Origin: Aquitalea denitrificans
Lineage (GTDB): Bacteria > Pseudomonadota > Gammaproteobacteria > Burkholderiales > Chromobacteriaceae
Length of the DNA: 64,000 nucleotides
Direction of reading: 5' to 3'
Assembly (NCBI RefSeq): GCF_009856625.1
Contig: NZ_CP047241.1
Coordinates: 1,736,001 to 1,800,000 of the forward strand
Each line of letters opens with the position of its first letter. Within the stretch, counting starts at the first letter, position 1. The notes below the pieces were generated by a model, which did not search any database, was not told where the DNA came from, and saw nothing but the letters and a program-made list of their open reading frames with translations. The translations under genes were made by a program, and so were the position numbers. Shown one piece after another: positions 35,760 through 49,006 of the stretch.

Positions 35760-36953
35760 TCAGACGGACAAGCCCGCCAACTGGGCGGTGTCCAGGGCAA
35801 TCATCAGTTCTTCATCGGTGTTGATCACCAGGGCAGGCACGGAGTCGGCGGTGGTGATGCGGCCAGCCTTGCCGCGAATGCACTCTTCATTGGCTGCCTC
35901 ATCCAGCTGCAGGCCCAAAAAGCCCAGCTGTTTGATTACGCGGGCGCGCAAATAGGACGAATTCTCGCCAATGCCGCCGGTAAACAGCACACCATCCAGT
36001 CGGCCCAGTGCCACGGTGAGGGCGGCAATGTGCTTGGCCAGGCGGTAGCTGAAGATATCCAGTGCCAGAATGGCGGCCGGCTGGCCAGCCATGGCGGCGT
36101 CTTCCAGTTCGCGGCAGTCGCTGGACAGCTCGGACAGGCCCAGCAAGCCGGACTTCTTGTTCAGCAGATCGGTGACGCCATTCACGTCCAGGCCCAGCTC
36201 GGAAGCCAGGTAGCCGAAGATGCCCGGATCGATGTCACCGGAGCGGGTGCCCATCACCAGGCCTTCCAGCGGGGTCAGGCCCATGGTGGTGTCCACGCTC
36301 TTGCCGCCCTTGATGGCGGCGGCGGAGGCACCATTGCCCAGGTGGGCGCAGACAAAGGCGGTGTCTTGCAACGGCTTGTCCAGCAGACGGGCGGCCTCGC
36401 CGGTGACATAGCGGTAGCTGGTGCCATGGAAGCCATAGCGGCGCACGCCGTGTTCGCGGTACAGCTGCATCGGCACGGCATACAGGTAGGCTTGTTCGGG
36501 CATGGTCTGATGGAAGGCAGTGTCGAATACGGCCACCTGTGTCAGTCCGGGGAATTGCTGCATGGCGGTGCGAATGCCCAGCAGGTGGGCCGGGTTATGC
36601 AGCGGGGCCAGTTTGGCGCATTTCTCGATTTCGGCGATCACGGTGTCGTCGATGACTGCGGAGGCCTTGAAGTGTTCGCCACCATGCACCACGCGATGGC
36701 CGACGGCCTTGACGCTGTCCAGCAAATCCAGCTCGCGCAGACGCGCAATGATGGCGTGCATGGCAGCGGTGTGATTGGCTTCGTTCAGCGCCTGGCTGTC
36801 TTTCTGGCCCGCATGCTTGAAGCTGATCTGGCCTTGGTCCAGGCCCAGTTTTTCAGCCAGACCGGTCAGGATGGCTTGGTGAGAGGCGGTGTCGATCAGG
36901 GCAAATTTCAGCGAGGAACTGCCGCAGTTGATAACGAGAATGCTTGATTTCAT
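35760..36953 (-). CDS. ackA: Acetate kinase
   Basis: 397 residues. N-terminal VINCGSSSLKFALID is the conserved phosphate/adenosine box of acetate kinases. HRVVHGGEHF and the catalytic FDTAFHQTMPEQAYLYAVP segment follow, together with RRYGFHGTSYRYV, HLGNGASAAAIKGG and the GGIGENSSYLRARV box. It interconverts acetate/ATP and acetyl phosphate/ADP. The start at 36953 begins the conserved motif; the frame is open further upstream (to 37148) but that part is of non-coding character. It is the first gene of ackA-pta. Confidence 0.97.
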   Translation of the reverse strand: MKSSILVINCGSSSLKFALIDTASHQAILTGLAEKLGLDQGQISFKHAGQKDSQALNEANHTAAMHAIIARLRELDLLDSVKAVGHRVVHGGEHFKASAVIDDTVIAEIEKCAKLAPLHNPAHLLGIRTAMQQFPGLTQVAVFDTAFHQTMPEQAYLYAVPMQLYREHGVRRYGFHGTSYRYVTGEAARLLDKPLQDTAFVCAHLGNGASAAAIKGGKSVDTTMGLTPLEGLVMGTRSGDIDPGIFGYLASELGLDVNGVTDLLNKKSGLLGLSELSSDCRELEDAAMAGQPAAILALDIFSYRLAKHIAALTVALGRLDGVLFTGGIGENSSYLRARVIKQLGFLGLQLDEAANEECIRGKAGRITTADSVPALVINTDEELMIALDTAQLAGLSV

Positions 36954-37610
36954 AGGCACTGGGGGTCGTAAATGACGAAAAAGGGGTCCGTTGGGAAAAT
37001 CACTGCAGCAATCCGGTGGATTGGCCATATTAGGGTTATGACTGTGTCGGCCTGATGACCGGCTGTGCAGTAGACGGGCTCCTCTTGATTTTCCTTTGAT
37101 CGGCTTGGGCCGGGCAGCGATTATCCGGCGCACCCTGCAAGGCGGCAATACGGGTTTTACCTTGCCGCTGCATGGCTTTGTCCGCGGGCGTTCGGGCCAG
37201 TTTCAACTGGGGTGGCTGCCTGCTGGAACAGGTGGTGGATAAAGGTGCTGTCACGTTTCAGCCAGCACCTGGCAATCCGACCGGTTCAACCGTGCCGCGA
37301 GTATAACATAGCCGTTATGAAGCGCTGATGTTGCTGCGCACAATTTGCGCTAACGCAATGATTTTTAAGGGTGGGGGCAGGGATGATGTGTCAAATTCCG
37401 CAAAAACGCACTTTGTAGCAGCATAGTTTCATTCTGCGAATGCTTGCCATCACCAAAAATAGCTTGCCCCCCCTTCCGGGGCGGGGCATAATCCCGCCCT
37501 CGAAAAGCAGGGGCTTGGCCTTTGTTTTCATTATCGTTTTGATGGTTCCGTAAACTCGTTTAGCGAGATTCGGCTGGTCTTATATCTTCTTCCACGGAGG
37601 TGTGGGAATA
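36954..37610. other. 657-base divergent intergenic region, ackA / Rieske oxygenase
   Basis: It must contain the ackA promoter (-) and that of the Rieske gene (+). AT-rich patches occur around 37300-37460 and a C/G-rich stretch at 37466-37500. A small CTCG-TTTAG-CGAG hairpin lies near 37554. The Rieske gene has a good GGAGG site at 37596-37600. No RNA gene or operator is recognised. Confidence 0.5.
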
Positions 37611-38720
37611 ATGTCTGATCTGGCTTCTTCGCAGATGCTGCAAGCATCTGCTGCTCAGCTGCCTATCTATACCTATTTTGACCCGGCTCACTACGAGCTG
37701 GAGCAAAAACAACTGTTTGCCACTGCTCCGCAGTACTACGGCCATGCGCTGATGGTGCCCAATGAGGGCGACTATCACACGCTGGAATGGCTGGGCCACG
37801 GCAAGATGCTCAAAAATGTGGGCGGTGAAATCAAGCTGATTTCCAACGTCTGTCGCCATCGTCAGGCGCTGATTTATCAGGGCCGCGGCAATGGCAACCA
37901 CATGGTGTGCAATCTGCATGGCTGGACTTACGACGCCGAAGGCAAGCTGCTGGGCGCGCCGCATTTCCCGCAAACGCCTTGCCTGAACCTGAATCAGACG
38001 CAACTGACCAACTGGAACGGTTTGCTGTTTGATGCCGGTCGCGACATCGCGACCGATCTGGCGCAGCTTGGTGTGGCCAAACACCTGGATTTCTCCGAGT
38101 TTGCCTTCCATTCGACGCATACCACCGAGTATGACTTCAACTGGAAGACTTTCATCGAAGTCTATTCCGAGGACTACCACGTCGATCCTTTCCATCCGGG
38201 CCTGGGCAATTTTGTCGATTGCGCCGAACTCAAGTGGGAGTGGGGTGCGCAGTATCACGTGCAGACGGTGGGGGTGAAAAACCAGCTGGCCCGTTCCGGT
38301 TCACGCGTGTATGGCAAGTGGCACGAAGAAGTACGCCGCCGTTTTGCCGACCGCCAGCCCGAATTCGGTGCCATCTGGCTCACCTACTACCCCAACATCA
38401 TGGTGGAGTGGTATCCGCATGTGCTGGTGGTCAGCGTGGTGATTCCGCGTGGCCCGGAGAAATGCACCGTCATCACCGAGTTCTACTACCCGGAAGATGT
38501 GGTGTACTTCGAGCCGGAATTCGTCGAGGCAGAGCAGGCCGCCTACTTCGAAACCGCCAAGGAAGACGACGAAATCTGCTATCGCATGCACCTGGGCCGT
38601 CGTGCGCTGTGGCTGCGTGGCGAGAGCGAAGTGGGGCCGTATCAATTCCCCACCGAGGAAGGCATGCAACACTTCCACGAGTTCTATCGTCGCTTGATGG
38701 GCGATGCGATGGCTGGCTAA
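37611..38720 (+). CDS. Rieske non-haem iron oxygenase, alpha subunit
   Basis: 369 residues. The Rieske [2Fe-2S] domain has C-x-H (NVCRHRQ, about residues 82-84) and C-x2-H (VCNLHGWTY, about 102-105). The catalytic domain contains the mononuclear iron ligand motif EDYHVDPFHPGL near residue 187, typical of ring-hydroxylating and quaternary-ammonium oxygenases. An aromatic or onium substrate would be oxidised in the cytoplasm with electrons from a separate reductase. No reductase or beta subunit gene is adjacent, so partner and substrate are unknown. The ATG at 37611 is placed 10 bases after a GGAGG site. A terminator follows, so it is probably monocistronic. Confidence 0.93.
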   Translation: MSDLASSQMLQASAAQLPIYTYFDPAHYELEQKQLFATAPQYYGHALMVPNEGDYHTLEWLGHGKMLKNVGGEIKLISNVCRHRQALIYQGRGNGNHMVCNLHGWTYDAEGKLLGAPHFPQTPCLNLNQTQLTNWNGLLFDAGRDIATDLAQLGVAKHLDFSEFAFHSTHTTEYDFNWKTFIEVYSEDYHVDPFHPGLGNFVDCAELKWEWGAQYHVQTVGVKNQLARSGSRVYGKWHEEVRRRFADRQPEFGAIWLTYYPNIMVEWYPHVLVVSVVIPRGPEKCTVITEFYYPEDVVYFEPEFVEAEQAAYFETAKEDDEICYRMHLGRRALWLRGESEVGPYQFPTEEGMQHFHEFYRRLMGDAMAG

Positions 38721-38742
38721 GCCGGACGTTTCAGTGCAGAAT

Positions 38743-38773
38743 GGCAAAGGCGCGGGTTTCCGCGCCTTTTTCT
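38743..38773 (+). terminator. Terminator of the Rieske oxygenase gene
   Basis: AAAGGCGCG, loop GGTTTC, CGCGCCTTTTTC: an 8-9 bp GC-rich stem followed by a T tract. The next gene starts 9-15 bases downstream. Confidence 0.85.
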
Positions 38774-38781
38774 TTGTCTTG

Positions 38782-39315
38782 ATGACAATGCACTGGCAAA
38801 AACATTTACTTATTTTCGCCCTTGGCCTGCTGGCCGGGCCCGTGCTGGCCGCCAGTTTTACCGATCCGGCCAGCAAGATCAGCTTTACCTTGCCCCCAGG
38901 CTGGAAGGTCCGCAGCGTGGTGCAGGAAGGTGTGCGCGTGATCAAGGTGGTGCCGCCAAAGGCGGACCAGCGTGAACGTGCGGCCATCGAGGTGACCCTG
39001 CAGGAGTACAAGGCCGGGCGTGGTGATACGCCGGAGCGGCTGCAGCGCCGCTATCGACAGGCCGACGGTGACCGCGAGCCCGCACTCTACACACGACTTA
39101 ACCCGCATAGCGGGCGGCTGGTTACGGAATATCGTGAGGGACGTTTTGTTTCTGGCCGTTTGTGGATTGTGCGGCTCAATCTGCATGTCTTCCTGCCAAC
39201 GCCGGGCAAGCGAATGCTGGAGGCGCGCTGCGCGGCGAATGCTTCGGAGTTCAAAACCTACCGTCACCAGATGGAAGCCATCTGCCTGTCGGCCACCAGT
39301 TTGCGCAAGCCATGA
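38782..39315 (+). CDS. Hypothetical periplasmic protein
   Basis: 177 residues with a signal peptide (MHWQKHLLIFALGLLAGPVLAA) cleaved near ALA-AS. The mature part begins FTDPASKISFTLPPGWKVRS, a beta-rich pattern seen in small secreted proteins with a PsbP/DcrB-like fold (weak resemblance). Two Cys occur near the end (ARCAANA, AICLSA) and could form a disulfide. No family is assigned. Two starts six bases apart (38782 and 38788) are possible. The preceding terminator ends just before it, so ribosome access could depend on read-through or a promoter inside the hairpin region. Confidence 0.7.
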   Translation: MTMHWQKHLLIFALGLLAGPVLAASFTDPASKISFTLPPGWKVRSVVQEGVRVIKVVPPKADQRERAAIEVTLQEYKAGRGDTPERLQRRYRQADGDREPALYTRLNPHSGRLVTEYREGRFVSGRLWIVRLNLHVFLPTPGKRMLEARCAANASEFKTYRHQMEAICLSATSLRKP

Positions 39316-39357
39316 TGTACTCTGCAGTGCAATTGCTTCGCCTGGAGTGCCGTCGGC

Positions 39358-40227
39358 ATGCCTGAGTCCTTGATTGCCCGGCTGTGCCGAGGCCAGTTGG
39401 GGGCTGGCTGGATGGTAGTGGCTGCCGCTTTTTTTGCGCTGATGGGTGTGTTTGTCAAAGCAGGTGCGCAGCATTTCAATTCGGTAGAGCTGCTGTTCTG
39501 GCGCACACTGATCGGCACGATCATTCTGGGTGTCGGTATCCGCTGGCGTGGCCTGTCACTGTCCACGCCGCACTGGCAAGGTCATATCAAACGCAGCTTT
39601 GTTGGCTACCTGTCCATGTCGGCACTGTTTTATGCGCTGACCCATTTGCCGCTGTCTACGGCGGTGACACTCAACTACACCTCCTCGCTGTTCTTTTCGC
39701 TGATCTGCGTTGTCAAGCTCAAGGACCGGTTGTCGCGCCCGGCGGCGTTGGCGCTGGGGCTAGGCTTTTTTGGCATTGTTCTGCTGCTGCGGCCAACCTT
39801 TAGCTCGGATCAGTGGCTGGCCGGCGTAGTGGGGCTGCTGTCGGGGGTAAGTGCCGGTTTCGCCGTGTTTCAGGTGCGCGAACTGGGGCAGATGGGCGAG
39901 CCGTCATGGCGGGTGGTGTTTTGGTTCTTCGCCATCGCCAGTGTGTTTGGTGCCGTCTGGCTGTTGCTGGGGCCAGGCTTCTCCCCGGTGCATGCCGGCA
40001 ATGTCACGGCCTTGCTGGGCGTGGGTGTCTGCGGCATGCTTGGGCAACTGGCCATGACCATGGCCTACAAGGTGGGGCGCAAATATCTGGTAGCCAGCTT
40101 TGCCTATCTCACCGTGGTGTTTTCAGCCCTGCTGGGGATGTTGCTGTGGGGTGATGCCCTGGGGCCGGATGCCTTGCTGGGTATGGCGCTGATTGTCGGC
40201 GCAGGTTTGTTGGCGGCATTGCGCTGA
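39358..40227 (+). CDS. EamA-family (drug/metabolite transporter) exporter
   Basis: 289 residues with ten predicted membrane helices arranged as two EamA repeats: first from WMVVAAAFFALMGVFVKA to about residue 135, second from GVVGLLSGVSAGFAVFQVREL to the end. Typical features include the ALTHLPLSTAVTLNYTSSLF segment. Such transporters export amino acids, purines or other small metabolites through the inner membrane; the substrate cannot be read from the sequence. It begins 42 bases after the preceding periplasmic protein gene and may be cotranscribed with it. Confidence 0.88.
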   Translation: MPESLIARLCRGQLGAGWMVVAAAFFALMGVFVKAGAQHFNSVELLFWRTLIGTIILGVGIRWRGLSLSTPHWQGHIKRSFVGYLSMSALFYALTHLPLSTAVTLNYTSSLFFSLICVVKLKDRLSRPAALALGLGFFGIVLLLRPTFSSDQWLAGVVGLLSGVSAGFAVFQVRELGQMGEPSWRVVFWFFAIASVFGAVWLLLGPGFSPVHAGNVTALLGVGVCGMLGQLAMTMAYKVGRKYLVASFAYLTVVFSALLGMLLWGDALGPDALLGMALIVGAGLLAALR

Positions 40228-40368
40228 AGCATGCCAAAAACATGTGATAGCTTGATGGTTGTCAGCAGAATCCCTGCTGACAGGAGCTAGAATGCAATCA
40301 TGGTCGTGCGGCAATGGTTGGCGCGGCGTAACAATAACAAGCAAGACTCACACTTTAGGAGATACAGC

Positions 40369-40725
40369 ATGATTTCTATCCGCGAACAGGATTATGGTCT
40401 GGATGTGGCGTTGTTCAATGAATTCTCGCTGGCAGATTTCAAGCTGTTTGAAGACGCGCTGGTCAAGCGTGTTACCGAACAAGGCAAGCCGGACGTATTG
40501 CTGGATCTGTCCGAACTGGTGGACTTCACTTTGGACATGGCGTTGGAAGAGGTCAAGTTTGTGCGTGCGCACGAGCAGGACTTTGGCCGTATCGCGCTGG
40601 TGGTGAGTGATGTGTGGATCAAGCTGGCAGCTCACATTGCCGGCCTGCTGTCGCATAACCATCTTGAATACTTTGATACGGTCGAGGAAGCTCAGGCGTG
40701 GCTGGCCGGGCCGGTTGCCGCTTGA
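40369..40725 (+). CDS. SpoIIAA-like (STAS-fold) protein
   Basis: 118 residues, soluble. It begins MISIREQDYGLDVALFNEFSLADFKLFED and includes LLDLSELVDFTLDMALEEVKF and a helical end EYFDTVEEAQAWL, the layout of the SpoIIAA-like family (PF11964). The STAS-type strand-helix pattern suggests a small regulatory or lipid-binding cytoplasmic protein. The ATG at 40369 follows a TTAGGAGA ribosome site; the in-frame ATG at 40300 is less likely. It is followed by tex after about 60 bases. Confidence 0.8.
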   Translation: MISIREQDYGLDVALFNEFSLADFKLFEDALVKRVTEQGKPDVLLDLSELVDFTLDMALEEVKFVRAHEQDFGRIALVVSDVWIKLAAHIAGLLSHNHLEYFDTVEEAQAWLAGPVAA

Positions 40726-40784
40726 TTTTGGGGCGAATGACGGTACAGTAGCGGTTTTTGTTCAGCACGAAAGAATAAGAACCG

Positions 40785-43103
40785 ATGTTGAAAAGCATTG
40801 CCAGCCGTCTTGCTACTGAACTAGCCGTCCGCGAAAACCAGGTGGCGGCCACTATCGAACTGATCGACGGTGGTGCCACCGTCCCCTTTATTGCCCGTTA
40901 CCGCAAGGAAGTGACCGGCGGGCTGGATGATACCCAGCTGCGTACACTGGCCGAGCGCTTGGTCTATCTGCGCGAGCTGGACGATCGCCGTGACAGCATC
41001 CTCGCCAGCATCCGCGAGCAGGACAAGCTCACCCCCGAGCTGACCGCCGCGCTCTATGCAGCCGACAACAAGACGGCACTGGAAGACCTTTACCTCCCTT
41101 ACAAGCCCAAGCGCCGCACCAAGGCGCAAATCGCGCGTGAAGCCGGCCTGCAGTCGCTGGCTGACAGCTTGCTGGCGGACCCTGCGCAGCAGCCTGAAGT
41201 CCTGGCGCAAGGCTATATCAATGCCGAAGCCGGCGTGGCCGATACCAAGGCGGCACTGGACGGTGCACGTGCCATTCTGATCGAACAGTTTGCCGAAGAT
41301 GCCGAGCTGCTGGGTCGTCTGCGCGAAAAGCTGTGGAGCGAAGGCGAACTGGCTGCCAGCGTAGTGGCAGGCAAGGAGCAGGAAGGTGCCAAGTTTGCCG
41401 ATTACTTTGACCATCGCGAAGCCATTCGCGCTACTCCTTCGCACCGTGCGCTGGCTTTGCTGCGCGGTCGCAATGAAGGTGTGCTCAGCGTTGCGCTCAA
41501 ATACCAGCCGGATGAAACCCCGATTACCGAGCGTTCGGCTTACGAATTACTGATCGGTCAGCGCTTTGGCGTTCAGGATAAGGGCCGTCCGGCTGATAAA
41601 TGGCTGCTGGACGGAGTACGACTGTGCTGGCGCGCCAAGATATTCCTGTCGCTTGAGCTGGAGCTGATGGGTAAGCTGAAAGAAGCTGCCGATGGTGAAG
41701 CCATCAAGGTATTTGCCGACAATTTACACGACTTGCTATTGGCGGCACCCGCCGGTCAGCGTGCCACTCTGGGTCTGGACCCGGGCTTGCGTACCGGTGT
41801 TAAAGTGGCTGTGGTGGATGGTACCGGTAAAGTGCTGGACACCACCGCCATCTACCCGCACGAGCCGCGCCGCGAGTGGGACAAGTCCATCGCCATTCTG
41901 GGCGCATTGTGTACCCGTCACAATGTTGACCTGATTTCCATTGGCAATGGTACGGCCAGCCGGGAAACCGACAGGCTGGCACAGGACCTGATCAAGGCGT
42001 ACCCGCAATTGGGCATGACCAAGATCGTGGTGTCCGAGGCGGGTGCCTCGGTGTATTCGGCTTCCGAGCTGGCAGCCAAGGAATTCCCCGATATGGACGT
42101 CAGTTTGCGCGGTGCAGTCTCCATTGCCCGCCGTCTGCAAGACCCGTTGGCGGAGCTGGTGAAGATCGACCCGAAATCCATCGGCGTGGGTCAGTATCAG
42201 CACGACGTCAACCAAAGCCAGTTGGCGCGGGCGCTGGATGCGGTGGTAGAGGATTGCGTCAATGCAGTCGGGGTGGATGTAAATACTGCCTCCGTACCAT
42301 TACTGACACGCATCTCCGGCCTGAACGCCACGCTGGCCGCCAATATCGTGAGCTACCGCGACCAGAATGGTGCTTTCAAAAACCGCAAGCAGCTGCTGAA
42401 AGTACCGCGCCTGGGTGACAAAACCTTCGAGCAGGCAGCGGGCTTCCTGCGCATCAGCGGTGGCGACAATCCGCTGGATGCCTCATCGGTGCATCCGGAA
42501 GCCTATCCGGTAGTGGAGAAAATCGTTGCCCGCCTGGGGCGTGAGGTCAAATCATTGCTGGGGGACTCTGTCGCGCTAAAAGCGGTCAAGGCAACGGACT
42601 ATACCGATGAGCGCTTCGGCCTGCCCACGGTGATGGATATCCTTAAGGAGCTGGACAAGCCTGGCCGCGATCCGCGGCCGGAGTTCAAGACCGCCACCTT
42701 CCAGGATGGCATCGAGGACATCAAGCATCTGCAGCCCGGCATGGTGCTGGAGGGTGTAGTCACCAATGTGGCCAACTTTGGTGCCTTTGTTGATATCGGC
42801 GTACATCAGGATGGTCTGGTGCACATCTCCGCGCTGTCGAACAAATTCATCGACGACCCGCGCAAGGTGGTCAAGGCTGGTGATGTGGTCAAGGTGAAAG
42901 TGCTGGAAGTGGATGTGGCGCGCAAGCGCATTGCCCTGACCATGCGCATGAGTGATGAAGTGGGAGCAAGCAGCCGTACTGGCCGTTCCGACAATGCCCG
43001 CCCTGCAGGAGAGCAGCGTAACCGCTCGCCACAAGGTCGTACGCAGCAGCCTGCCGGCGAGTCAGCCATGGCTGCAGCATTTGCCAAGCTGAAGCAGCGC
43101 TGA
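40785..43103 (+). CDS. tex: Transcription accessory protein Tex (S1 RNA-binding)
   Basis: 772 residues, typical Tex length. N-terminal helical Tex domain (VPFIARYRKEVTGGLDD), YqgF/RuvC-like domain with LGLDPGLRTGVKVAVVDGTG near residue 330, helix-hairpin-helix region (NTASVPLLTRISGLNATLAANIV), and an S1 domain at about 650-722 (GMVLEGVVTNVANFGAFVDIG). A charged Arg/Gln-rich tail follows. Tex is a conserved nucleic-acid-binding factor that affects transcription and virulence gene expression in several species. It ends in a terminator just upstream of the rRNA operon. Confidence 0.97.
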   Translation: MLKSIASRLATELAVRENQVAATIELIDGGATVPFIARYRKEVTGGLDDTQLRTLAERLVYLRELDDRRDSILASIREQDKLTPELTAALYAADNKTALEDLYLPYKPKRRTKAQIAREAGLQSLADSLLADPAQQPEVLAQGYINAEAGVADTKAALDGARAILIEQFAEDAELLGRLREKLWSEGELAASVVAGKEQEGAKFADYFDHREAIRATPSHRALALLRGRNEGVLSVALKYQPDETPITERSAYELLIGQRFGVQDKGRPADKWLLDGVRLCWRAKIFLSLELELMGKLKEAADGEAIKVFADNLHDLLLAAPAGQRATLGLDPGLRTGVKVAVVDGTGKVLDTTAIYPHEPRREWDKSIAILGALCTRHNVDLISIGNGTASRETDRLAQDLIKAYPQLGMTKIVVSEAGASVYSASELAAKEFPDMDVSLRGAVSIARRLQDPLAELVKIDPKSIGVGQYQHDVNQSQLARALDAVVEDCVNAVGVDVNTASVPLLTRISGLNATLAANIVSYRDQNGAFKNRKQLLKVPRLGDKTFEQAAGFLRISGGDNPLDASSVHPEAYPVVEKIVARLGREVKSLLGDSVALKAVKATDYTDERFGLPTVMDILKELDKPGRDPRPEFKTATFQDGIEDIKHLQPGMVLEGVVTNVANFGAFVDIGVHQDGLVHISALSNKFIDDPRKVVKAGDVVKVKVLEVDVARKRIALTMRMSDEVGASSRTGRSDNARPAGEQRNRSPQGRTQQPAGESAMAAAFAKLKQR

Positions 43104-43130
43104 ATACTCGCTTGCATATATATGGAAGTC

Positions 43131-43159
43131 ACCAAGCCCGGCTCCGCCGGGCTTTTTGC
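43131..43159 (+). terminator. Terminator of tex
   Basis: AAGCCCGGC, TCC loop, GCCGGGCTT then TTTG; perfect 9-bp stem 30 bases after the tex stop. Confidence 0.9.
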
Positions 43160-43362
43160 TGCCGGTGTCGGTGGCGAAACCAGCTTTTTGCGCCAGTTTC
43201 CCCCGTGGGTCAGCATCAGGATGGACGCCAGCGCACCGCGGGCTGTGCATGCGCAGCAAAATAGTCATGAAATCCGCATTTCATAAAGTATTACCGTTCA
43301 GTGACTTAGCGCGCTCTTGGCCGGGATTTCAGCAAATCGTGCAGATTTCTTCGCACAAAGTG

Positions 43363-43391
43363 TTGACGAGGGGTGGGTGTGGCGGTATAGT
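43363..43391 (+). promoter_or_regulatory. rRNA operon sigma-70 promoter (P1-like)
   Basis: -35 TTGACG (43363-43368), 17-base spacer, -10 TATAGT (43386-43391), then a GC-rich discriminator (TCGCCTCC) as expected for stringently controlled rRNA promoters. An AT-rich stretch upstream (about 43260-43300) could act as an UP element. Confidence 0.85.
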
Positions 43392-43445
43392 TCGCCTCCT
43401 CAGCAGACAACGCAGCGACGGAAACGAAACGCAGCGACCTGCACC

Positions 43446-43457
43446 GCTCTTTAAAAA
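43446..43457 (+). promoter_or_regulatory. boxA-like antitermination site
   Basis: GCTCTTTAAAAA in the leader between promoter and 16S resembles NusB/NusE-binding boxA. A second copy (GATCTTTAACAAA, 45407-45419) lies before 23S. Confidence 0.6.
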
Positions 43458-43462
43458 ACAGA

Positions 43463-43485
43463 ATAACCGATAGGTGTGAGTGCTT
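43463..43485 (+). other. Left arm of the pre-16S processing stem
   Basis: The segment beginning ATAACCGATAGG pairs with 45126-45150 downstream of 16S, with one bulge and one mismatch. This forms the long duplex that RNase III (rnc, also in this window) cuts. Confidence 0.85.
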
Positions 43486-43571
43486 GGCGAAAGCCAAATA
43501 CTTGCACTGCAAGACAAGAAATACTTGTTATTTTCTTTGATCTTGCGTGCCAGAAAATTTGCTATGAGATT

Positions 43572-45110
<1,539 letters not shown>

Positions 45111-45171
45111 GAGAAGGCGATTGTCAAGTACTCACAGCCTATCGGTTATTCATGATTTAAGGGTAGTAACT

Positions 45172-45248
45172 GGGTTTGTAGCTCAGCTGGTTAGAGCACT
45201 GTGTTGATAACGCAGGGGTCGTAGGTTCGAGTCCTACCAGACCCACCA
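45172..45248 (+). tRNA. tRNA-Ile (anticodon GAT)
   Basis: 77 bases including encoded CCA. Anticodon GAT at 45206-45208 in loop TTGATAA; acceptor stem GGGTTTG/CAGACCC; T-loop GTTCGAGTC. It sits in the 16S-23S spacer, the usual place. Confidence 0.97.
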
Positions 45249-45252
45249 GTTT

Positions 45253-45328
45253 GGGGGATTAGCTCAGTTGGGAGAGCACCTGCTTTGCAAGCAGGGGGTC
45301 GTCGGTTCGATCCCGTCATCCTCCACCA
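45253..45328 (+). tRNA. tRNA-Ala (anticodon TGC)
   Basis: 76 bases including encoded CCA. Anticodon TGC at 45286-45288 in loop TTTGCAA; acceptor stem GGGGGAT/ATCCTCC; only four bases behind tRNA-Ile. Confidence 0.97.
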
Positions 45329-45604
45329 TTCTTACAGTGCAAACAAAAGCGCACACAGCATTTTATTGCTGCGTGAATTTCTGTTTGCGTTGTTTTTACA
45401 ATGCCCGATCTTTAACAAACTGAAGAAGCCGAATTAATTAGACGGCGAAATGAAATGCATGGAGTTAACTCTGCATGCAGGACAAATCGTCATCTTGGGA
45501 ATTTGATTGTATCTAATGTCATGTCGCCATATCAAAAGGGGCGGTGTGACATGTCGCACAAACACAATTCTGTCGGATTGGTAATCTAGGTTACTGAAAT
45601 GATA

Positions 45605-48497
<2,893 letters not shown>

Positions 48498-48570
48498 CAT
48501 TTGAGTGGCTTGGGAAACCGGGCTGACGGATAGTGCATGTGCGACGCGATCAAAGATCCAAGACTAATTA

Positions 48571-48695
48571 AGGCGGGAGTAGAGAGGTGGGAGTGGGGAG
48601 TAAACCCCTGCAACTGACGAACTACCCCCGAAACGGAGAGCAGGACAAGAGCGGGCAGAGACAACTCTCTACTCCCGACTCTCTACTCCCCACAA
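48571..48695. repeat. Inverted-repeat insertion in the 23S-5S spacer
   Basis: About 125 bases. Perfect 13-bp inverted repeat CGGGAGTAGAGAG (48574-48586) and its complement (48665-48677); the right arm motif CTCTCTACTCCC is directly repeated at 48679-48690. It lies inside the right arm of the pre-23S processing stem. The flanks CTAATTA (48564-48570) and GGCTTCTTCAAGTTT (48696-48710) together pair with 45417-45441 upstream of 23S. Confidence 0.7.
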
Positions 48696-48722
48696 GGCTT
48701 CTTCAAGTTTGTTGACAGTTTA

Positions 48723-48840
48723 TGTCTGGTGGCCATAGCGAGGTGGTCCCACGCCTTCCCATCCCGAACAGGACCGTGAAACGCCTTAGCGCCGATGATA
48801 GTGTGGCATTCGCCATGTGAAAGTAGGACACCGCCAGACT
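48723..48840 (+). rRNA. rrf: 5S ribosomal RNA
   Basis: About 117 bases from TGTCTGGTGGCCATAGCG to CACCGCCAGAC, ends complementary as expected. It contains the conserved CCCATCCCGAACAGG and AAGTAGGACACCGCC blocks. Confidence 0.96.
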
Positions 48841-48851
48841 CCCCATACAGA

Positions 48852-48880
48852 AGCCCAGCTCAATCGAGCTGGGCTTTGTG
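48852..48880 (+). terminator. Terminator of the rRNA operon
   Basis: AGCCCAGCT, loop CAATCG, AGCTGGGCT then TTGTG; 9-bp perfect stem shortly after 5S. Confidence 0.85.
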
Positions 48881-48967
48881 CATTCTGCGCCACCATTTAA
48901 CTTGCCTGACCACAAGTCCTTGCTCCGCTGCAGCGGTGACGGGGGCGTGGATGGGGCGCAGCAAATA

Positions 48968-48995
48968 CAAAGCCACCGCATGCGGTGGCTTTGTC
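48968..48995. terminator. Palindromic terminator downstream of the LD-carboxypeptidase gene
   Basis: CAAAGCCACCGCA and its exact complement, adjacent with no loop bases between arms, flanked by T/A-rich ends. It lies 11 bases beyond the stop of the minus-strand gene and probably ends its transcript. Confidence 0.7.
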
Positions 48996-49006
48996 GTATC
49001 TACGAC

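Noticed and set aside
36954..37148. N-terminal extension of AckA to 462 residues
   Set aside because: The additional residues are unlike acetate kinases, whose conserved start is MKSSILVINCGSSS.
48573..48695. tRNA gene in the 23S-5S spacer
   Set aside because: No cloverleaf, anticodon arm or T-loop consensus; the structure is a simple inverted repeat.
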